Assembly (NCBI GenBank): GCA_020721745.1 | Contig: DYMC01000081.1 | Coordinates: 1-10,610, forward strand | Reading direction: 5' to 3' | Length of the DNA stretch: 10,610 bases | From: Lentisphaera sp. | GTDB taxonomy: Bacteria; Verrucomicrobiota; Lentisphaeria; Victivallales; GWF2-50-93 | Shown here: positions 5,885-10,610 of the stretch, piece by piece | How positions within the stretch are numbered: position 1 is the stretch's first letter | How the letters are laid out: each line of letters opens with the position of its first letter | Translations under genes and position numbers: made by a program | The notes under the pieces: generated by a model | Told to the model about the DNA's origin: nothing | The model's input: only the letters and a program-made list of their open reading frames with translations | Database searches by the model: none

Positions 5885-8470
5885 TCAACGATGATTCCGT
5901 GGGCTTTTTCCACTCTTTCTTTTTTTGACGACATGGCTTCCAATATCTCCCCCGACTGCGAATTTCGCAGCCGAGAGGATATCGGAGAAGAAATGGAACT
6001 TGATTTTGGCCTTTATCTCGTCGGGGACTTTCTCGAGATCGCTCTTGTTCTTCGCAGGCAGTATCACTTCGTTGACACCGGCCGCGAGGGCTGCGATGAC
6101 CTTCTCCCTGATTCCGCCGACCGGGGTGAGTTTCCCCTGGAGATTGATCTCGCCGGTCATGGAGAGACGAGGATTGACTGGCTTCCCCTTGAGGAGCGAT
6201 ATTATCGCGACCAGCATGGTTATTCCGGCCGAGGGGCCGTCCTTCGGCGTGGCGCCGTCCGGAACGTGGATATGGAAGTCGCTTTTGGGGAAAACGTCCT
6301 TGGATATTCCAAGTTTGTCATGGTTGCTTCTGATGAAGGAGAAAGCGATTTCCGCACTTTCCTTCATTATGTCGCCGAGGGAGCCTGTCATCCGGAATCC
6401 GCCCTTGCCCGGCATTTTTCTGGCTTCGACAGGCATTATTGCGCCGCCGAAGCTGGTCCATGCCATTCCGGTGGCCACGCCGGGGCTTGCCATGCCCGAG
6501 ACGATGTCGGAGAAAATTTTTCTTGGGCCAAGGTATTTGGCGAGCTGCCCGGCCGGGATTTGGTTTCTGCCTTTGGCCGGTTTTTTCTTGTCTATTATTT
6601 CGCGTGCGAACTTCCTGCAGATGGTCCCGATGCTTCTCTCAAGGTTTCTGACCCCCGCTTCGACCGTGTATTCCGAGATCAGCCTCCTCAACGTGGATTC
6701 GGCGAAAGATATTCTGTTCTCCGCGAGACCGTTCTCCCTGAGCTGCCGTGGTATGAGGTATTTCCTCGCTATCTCGATCTTCTCGATCGCAGTGTATCCG
6801 GGCAGATGTATCATCTCCATCCTGTCGAGAAGAGCGGACGGAATCGTGTCGGTGACATTCGCAGTGGCGATGAAAAGGACGGAGCTAAGGTCGAAGTCCA
6901 CCTCGAGATAGTGGTCGTTGAAGCTGTTGTTCTGCGCGGGGTCGAGCACTTCGAGCAATGCCGCGGCCGGGTCGCCCCTGAAGTCAGCCCCTATCTTGTC
7001 TATCTCGTCGAGCATGAAGACCGGGTTCGCGGTCTTCGCCTTCTTCACACCCTGTATTATTCTGCCTGGAAGCGAGCCGACGTATGTGCGCCTATGCCCC
7101 CGTATTTCGGCCTCGTCCCTGATGCCGCCGAGAGACATCCTCACAAAATTCCTGTTCATGGCTCTCGCTATGGACTGTCCGAGGGAGGTCTTCCCCACTC
7201 CAGGCGGGCCTACGAAACAGAGTATGGGGGACTTGCGGTCGGAGCTCTTCTTGAGCTGGAGGACGGCGAGGAAGTCGAGTATCCTGTCCTTGACGTCCTT
7301 GAGGTCGTAGTGATCCTTGTCCAGTATCTTGGCCGCTTCCGCGATGTCAATGCTGTCCTCGCTGTATTCGCCCCACGGGAGGTCCGCAAGCCAGTTGAGA
7401 TATGTGAGGGCTACGTTGTATTCGGCGGAGACCTGCGGGATGACCTGCAGGCGTTCGAGCTCCTTGTCAACGACCTCCTTCACCTTCTGAGGCAGTTGTT
7501 TCTTCTTGAATCTCTCGGCAAGCGCCGCGATCTCGGGGGGCCTCGTGTCTTCTCCGAGCTCCTTCTTTATCGCCTTGAGCTGCTCGCGCAGATAGTATTC
7601 CCTCTGGGACTGGCCCATGGCATTGCTCACCTGCGAATGAATCTTCGATCCCAGATGGATTATCTCTATCTCCCTGTTGAGCAGGATGGTCAGTATCTGG
7701 AAGCGCGAATGGAGGGTGGGTGCGGAAAGCACGGCGAGCTTTTCAATAAAGCGGAAATTCAATGTGTCCGCGATGAGATCGGCGAGGCGGTAGTTGTCGT
7801 TAACGTTCATCACAGCGACCCTGAGGTCTTCAGGATAATATGGCGAAGATGTGATTATCTCATGGAACTGCGATACGGCGTTCTTCGCCATCGCCACAGT
7901 CTCCAAACCTCCGTCTTTCTCGAAAGGGAGCTCGATAGCCTTGACCGCCGGTGGCTTTCCCGAAGACGATACTGAGATGAACCTGAGCCTGCGTATCCCC
8001 CTGACCAGGATCCTGACCGTGCCATCGGGGAACCTAAGCATCTTCACAATCCTGCCGAGCACACCGGTCTGGGAATGTTTCCTGGAGTCCAGTTCAAACT
8101 GTTTGATGTTCGTCCCGATACCGTTGATGTCCGGCTGCATGTCCATGTCGCCGTTCGCTGGAAGCTCCGGAAAGAGACCTATCATCCTGTTCCCTGCGAC
8201 TATTCTCTCTATGGAGGATATGTTCTCCTGCCCCTCTATAGCCAAAGGCGACAGGGAAAAGGGAAAAAGCACCTGTCCTTTCAGCGGCATCACATAGACT
8301 TCGATTGCCTCCGATTCGTCCACCACTTCGGCCTTGACAAGCTTCTCCGAGTTGTTCGATGCAGGCTCGCTCGGCTCCATGCTCCGGATGTCTCCGGGCT
8401 TCCCCGCCCCCCCCGTCTTCATTGTCTGGTCGTCCACTTTGAATTCCTTGTTTTTTTTAGTTTTCTCCAA
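5885..8470 (-). CDS. lon: ATP-dependent Lon protease
   Basis: Lon is the cytoplasmic hexameric AAA+ serine protease that degrades misfolded and short-lived regulatory proteins. The 861-aa protein has a Lys-rich, poorly conserved N-terminal tail (1-55). The LON substrate-binding domain follows (about 57-265, beginning VYVMPLKGQVLFPF). Then come a coiled helical region (EYYLREQLKAIKKELGE, about 291-307), Walker A GPPGVGKT (421-428), Walker B VFMLDEID (484-491) and the arginine-finger region NVTDTIPSALLDR. The protease domain has Ser747 in PKDGPSAG and Lys790 in GGIREK, the catalytic dyad. A short basic tail ends the protein. The indicated start is a TTG with a poor SD. Internal ATGs at residues 17 (8422) and 31 (8380) precede the LON domain and are possible alternatives. 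One copy of the palindromic motif lies near its 3' end. It is transcribed divergently from tilS. Confidence 0.97.
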   Translation of the reverse strand: MEKTKKNKEFKVDDQTMKTGGAGKPGDIRSMEPSEPASNNSEKLVKAEVVDESEAIEVYVMPLKGQVLFPFSLSPLAIEGQENISSIERIVAGNRMIGLFPELPANGDMDMQPDINGIGTNIKQFELDSRKHSQTGVLGRIVKMLRFPDGTVRILVRGIRRLRFISVSSSGKPPAVKAIELPFEKDGGLETVAMAKNAVSQFHEIITSSPYYPEDLRVAVMNVNDNYRLADLIADTLNFRFIEKLAVLSAPTLHSRFQILTILLNREIEIIHLGSKIHSQVSNAMGQSQREYYLREQLKAIKKELGEDTRPPEIAALAERFKKKQLPQKVKEVVDKELERLQVIPQVSAEYNVALTYLNWLADLPWGEYSEDSIDIAEAAKILDKDHYDLKDVKDRILDFLAVLQLKKSSDRKSPILCFVGPPGVGKTSLGQSIARAMNRNFVRMSLGGIRDEAEIRGHRRTYVGSLPGRIIQGVKKAKTANPVFMLDEIDKIGADFRGDPAAALLEVLDPAQNNSFNDHYLEVDFDLSSVLFIATANVTDTIPSALLDRMEMIHLPGYTAIEKIEIARKYLIPRQLRENGLAENRISFAESTLRRLISEYTVEAGVRNLERSIGTICRKFAREIIDKKKPAKGRNQIPAGQLAKYLGPRKIFSDIVSGMASPGVATGMAWTSFGGAIMPVEARKMPGKGGFRMTGSLGDIMKESAEIAFSFIRSNHDKLGISKDVFPKSDFHIHVPDGATPKDGPSAGITMLVAIISLLKGKPVNPRLSMTGEINLQGKLTPVGGIREKVIAALAAGVNEVILPAKNKSDLEKVPDEIKAKIKFHFFSDILSAAKFAVGGDIGSHVVKKRKSGKSPRNHR

Positions 8471-8517
8471 CGGCTTACCATATACAGCTTGGCCCCATAT
8501 TCAACCGCGAATCCGTT

Positions 8518-8545
8518 TTGAAGATACGGGACAAGGATATATATT
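8518..8545 (+). promoter_or_regulatory. Candidate sigma70-like promoter of tilS
   Basis: TTGAAG (8518-8523), a 16-bp spacer and TATATT (8540-8545) lie about 35 bp before the preferred tilS ATG. This implies that the in-frame TTG at 8518 is part of the -35 box and not a start codon. Confidence 0.5.
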
Positions 8546-8569
8546 CGCACGGAAAAGCAGCCAAACATC

Positions 8570-8573
8570 GAGG
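8570..8573 (+). promoter_or_regulatory. Ribosome binding site deciding the tilS start
   Basis: GAGG is 7 nt before the ATG at 8581. No comparable site precedes the in-frame TTG at 8518. Confidence 0.6.
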
Positions 8574-8580
8574 ACTACCG

Positions 8581-10053
8581 ATGAGGACAGGGATTGAGCG
8601 ATCCGATTTCTTCAAAAGAAACCGTGCGGCGCTGCGCGGCGTGAAAAGGATCTTCTGCGGATTCAGCGGCGGAGCCGACTCCACATCTCTGCTCTTGTTC
8701 CTCCAGAACGAGGCGGGAAAAGTCGGTTTCAAGCTAAAGGCGGTTCATTTCGAACACGGACTCCGCGGACATGAAAGCGCCGAGGATTCCATATGGTGCG
8801 CGCGCTTCTGCGAAAATCGCAAGATAGATTTCATGGCGATCAATCTAGATGTCAGGAACTCGCTCAGGGGATCCGAGAGCTTCGAGGACGCGGCGAGGAG
8901 ATTCCGCCTGAGAGAATGGAAGATACTCTGTTCCGAAGACGGCTATGCGGTCGCCCTCGGGCACAATTCGGACGACAGGAACGAGAACATGCTCATCCGG
9001 CTTCTCCGCGGCTCGAACGTCTCGGGGCTCAGCTCCCTCCGCGAAATACAGAAGATAGATGGCGTGACCATCATCCGGCCTCTTCTTTCCTACTCCAGGG
9101 CGCAGATAGAGGAATTCCTGTCGCAGCAGGGCGTGGACGAATGGAGGGAGGACAGCAGCAACGCCGACAACGAGATGCTCAGGAACCACATCAGGAACGT
9201 GACCATAGCGGGGCTTGCCGAGATCTGCGATGGAGCCAGGGATGGCATGAGGCGCGCCGCCGAGGCACTGCAGGAGGATGCCACATACATCGAAGGCGAG
9301 GCGGAGAAGGCGCTCTCCTGCCTTCTTGCCGGCAAATCGCATGGACCTACGCTCCCTCTCCGGCCGTTCATGGAACTGCCCCGCGCAATCAGAATACGCA
9401 TCCTGAGACGTTGGATCAGTGCGGCGGAGGAGAGAGACTACGTCCCCGGCTACGAGCTCCTCGCGAGACTGGAGGATGCCGGGAAGAGAATATCGTCTTT
9501 CAAGGACAAGAACAGAATAAAGGTTCCACTGCCGAATCTGGGAGGAGCATTTCTCGACGTGTCGCCCTCCGAAATCGCCTTTGCGAAAATCGCAGCGCCG
9601 GTGGAAAGCGTGGAGTGGAACTGGATGAAGACCCCTCGCATAAAATGGGGAAGATGGAGCCTGGATGCCAGAATTCTGACGGACGGGAAAGTCCCCGCGG
9701 ACTTGAAGACAGAAGACGATCTCTCCGCTCTCTTCGATCCGGCGCTAATCCCCGCTACCCTGACGATAGGCCCTGCTCTCGAAGGCGACAGGATGACTCC
9801 CTTCGGGGGCGAAAGCGAGGTCAGGCTGAAGAAGCTCTTCGAGGGGAGAAAAATCCCCTCGGCGGAAAAATCGTCATACCCAGTCCTCAGACTCCCCGGA
9901 AGCGGACTGATAATCTGGGTCGGCGGAGTGCGCAGATCGAGCTATGCGCTGGTCGGGAAAAATTGCAGAAGCCTCAAAATCAAGATGGAGGCCATTTCTT
10001 TGCGCCGTGACGGCGCAAAGTACTGGATTCACGGACGCGGATCCCAGGGATAG
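8581..10053 (+). CDS. tilS: tRNA(Ile)-lysidine synthase
   Basis: TilS uses ATP and lysine to modify C34 of the AUA-decoding tRNA(Ile) to lysidine, changing both codon and charging specificity. The 490-aa protein starts with the N-type ATP-PPase domain: P-loop SGGADS (29-34), HFEHGLRGHESAEDS, GHNSDDRNENMLIRLLRGSN and the RPLLSYSRAQIEEFL and REDSSNADNEMLRNHIRN blocks (about 160-220). A helical middle domain follows, and then the C-terminal tRNA-binding domain (RLKKLFEGRKIPS, and IIWVGGVRRSSYALVG near residue 450). I chose the ATG at 8581 because GAGG lies 7 nt before it and it leaves a usual 28-residue lead to the P-loop. A TTG at 8518 would add 21 residues but sits in a promoter-like box. Two copies of TGCGAAAATCGCA lie inside. 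The last codons contain a perfect 10-bp hairpin and overlap a convergent pseudogene. Confidence 0.95.
   Translation: MRTGIERSDFFKRNRAALRGVKRIFCGFSGGADSTSLLLFLQNEAGKVGFKLKAVHFEHGLRGHESAEDSIWCARFCENRKIDFMAINLDVRNSLRGSESFEDAARRFRLREWKILCSEDGYAVALGHNSDDRNENMLIRLLRGSNVSGLSSLREIQKIDGVTIIRPLLSYSRAQIEEFLSQQGVDEWREDSSNADNEMLRNHIRNVTIAGLAEICDGARDGMRRAAEALQEDATYIEGEAEKALSCLLAGKSHGPTLPLRPFMELPRAIRIRILRRWISAAEERDYVPGYELLARLEDAGKRISSFKDKNRIKVPLPNLGGAFLDVSPSEIAFAKIAAPVESVEWNWMKTPRIKWGRWSLDARILTDGKVPADLKTEDDLSALFDPALIPATLTIGPALEGDRMTPFGGESEVRLKKLFEGRKIPSAEKSSYPVLRLPGSGLIIWVGGVRRSSYALVGKNCRSLKIKMEAISLRRDGAKYWIHGRGSQG
9998..10020. terminator. Perfect 10-bp hairpin at tilS 3' end
   Basis: CTTTGCGCCG, loop TGA, CGGCGCAAAG: a perfect stem with a 3-nt loop, lying within the tilS coding region (residues SLRRDGAKYW), about 30 bp before its stop. 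On the minus strand it begins 8 nt after the reconstructed stop of the convergent lectin-like pseudogene (10029-10031), the usual place for a terminator. No T-tract follows on either strand, so efficient intrinsic termination is not assured. It may limit read-through between the two convergent units. Confidence 0.45.
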
Positions 10054-10416
10054 CCATCCATGCCGTCTATCTTGAGGTCGTATTCGCCGACACTCGTCGC
10101 CGACACTCGAGAAGCTGATCCTTATGAAGAGGTCGAGGTCGGGGCCGTATATGGGCAGATTCGGGAAGACCAGCGGGCCATTCTCGATACCGTCGTTTGT
10201 CATATCGAGATAGACGTTGCATATCTTGCCTGCATGATTCCTGTGGACGAGGACGCGGAACCATCCGAGATCAGGTATCTGCGTCCCTGTGTGGACAATC
10301 CAGTCCTTGCGGATTGGGTCGTATGCGCAGAGGTAGCCGCTCTCGTTGACTGCGAAATGAGCGCCGAATATCACGAGAGCCTGGTTTACGTTTGTGGGTA
10401 GCTTCGCCCGTGGCAC
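10029..10416 (-). pseudogene. Frameshifted remnant of a LamG/ConA-like lectin-domain protein
   Basis: The minus-strand frame from about 10416 reads NVNQALVIFGAHFAVNESG, then GYLCAYDPIRKDW, GWFRVLVHRNHAGKICNVYLD and GPDLDLFIRISFSSVG. This is the alternating strand pattern of a jelly-roll lectin fold (a line giving the value, a W-F/Y-R-x-x-V strand, a YLD strand, a final xxSSVG strand). At 10084-10109 a 13-bp unit is exactly duplicated in tandem. Removing one copy restores a frame that continues EYDLKIDGMDGYPWDPRP and stops at 10029-10031; with both copies the frame runs on as unrelated residues into the antisense of tilS to 9874. The 5' end is also defective: a stop lies just before the GTG at 10416, and plausible residues (IIEGATGEAT) sit in another frame immediately upstream. 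It is therefore probably a truncated, decayed piece of a larger, perhaps secreted, protein. The family call is inference from pattern only. Confidence 0.6.
10084..10109. repeat. Exact 13-bp tandem duplication
   Basis: TCGCCGACACTCG occurs at 10084-10096 and again at 10097-10109 with no gap. As 13 is not a multiple of three, it shifts the frame of the lectin-like remnant on the minus strand. It looks like a slipped-strand replication event. Confidence 0.9.
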
Positions 10417-10472
10417 CTTCTATGATTCTAGCGTCATGTATTTCAAATAACTATAAATAACTCCGGCGGCTG
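10417..10472. other. Short AT-rich spacer
   Basis: These 56 bp separate the pseudogene from the gene to the right. They are AT-rich and contain stops in all minus-strand frames. No hairpin terminator is evident. Confidence 0.5.
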
Positions 10473-10610
10473 TCATTTTTGCTCCGCGAGGGCTTGTTTT
10501 GCTCTATGTATCTTCCTCAGTATTTCCTCTCCCTTGGCCTTCCATTGAACATTGTGTCTTGTGAGACTTTGAAGGTGCGGGTCCGATGCGGCTTCAAGCC
10601 ATTTTCGCTC
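10473..10610 (-). CDS. C-terminus of an unidentified protein (partial, enters from right edge)
   Basis: From the window edge, one minus-strand frame is open for 45 codons and ends in TGA at 10473-10475. It reads ERKWLEAASDPHLQSLTRHN, then VQWKAKGEEILRKIHRAKQA and LAEQK. The composition is protein-like: charged, helix-forming, with a heptad-like basic end (EEILRKIHRAKQALAEQK) that suggests an amphipathic or coiled-coil C-terminus. The start lies outside the window. I do not recognise the family. It is on the same strand as the lectin-like remnant and 56 bp upstream of it, so the two could once have formed one transcription unit. Confidence 0.6.
   Translation of the reverse strand, partial: ERKWLEAASDPHLQSLTRHNVQWKAKGEEILRKIHRAKQALAEQK

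Noticed and set aside
5870..7975. A 701-codon plus-strand open frame opposite lon
   Set aside because: It is antisense to the clearly conserved lon gene, has no recognisable motif and arises from lon codon bias (few antisense stops).
8793..10010. A 405-codon plus-strand frame inside tilS
   Set aside because: It is an out-of-frame shadow of tilS, Arg/Gly-rich and low in sense.
10060..10401. A 113-codon plus-strand frame after tilS
   Set aside because: It is opposite the lectin-like remnant, whose minus-strand residues are far more protein-like and have a coherent rebuilt C-terminus.

Overview
The window is bacterial chromosome carrying mostly core, housekeeping genes. By eye the coding parts are moderately GC-rich, start codons include TTG, and Shine-Dalgarno (SD) sites are good. 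The proteins are generic bacterial types. A LamG/ConA-like lectin remnant at the right edge and the general protein style would fit an uncultured Gram-negative lineage such as the PVC group (Lentisphaerota/Kiritimatiellota-like). This placement is a weak inference, because no marker here is lineage-specific.

Layout, left to right. Positions 1-341 are AT-richer non-coding DNA with several inverted repeats, including a long hairpin at 252-299. A minus-strand operon follows: grpE (2383-3024), dnaJ (1199-2386) and aroE (342-1202). Each gene overlaps the next by 4 bp, and a good sigma70-like promoter lies in front of grpE. Next is a second minus-strand pair, recA (4165-5205) and an FAD-dependent oxidoreductase of the geranylgeranyl-reductase type (3120-4136), closed by a terminator hairpin at 3098-3118. 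Positions 5221-5884 are about 660 bp with no housekeeping gene. They hold a 204-bp element with perfect 14-bp terminal inverted repeats, several perfect short-loop hairpins, and a 27-codon ORF with a very good ribosome binding site. Then come lon (5885-8470, minus) and tilS (8581-10053, plus), divergently transcribed. At the right edge are a minus-strand lectin-like pseudogene (about 10029-10416), frameshifted by an exact 13-bp tandem duplication, and the C-terminus of a further minus-strand gene (10473-10610) that runs off the window.

The genes together cover protein quality control (GrpE, DnaJ, Lon), recombination and repair (RecA), aromatic amino-acid synthesis (AroE), tRNA decoding (TilS) and probably isoprenoid or lipid reduction (the FAD enzyme). 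No new multi-gene system is visible. The most unusual signals are at the DNA level: a palindrome, TGCGA-N3-TCGCA, found seven times across four genes in three reading frames; the TIR-bounded element between recA and lon; and a 16-bp repeat shared by the two non-coding regions.
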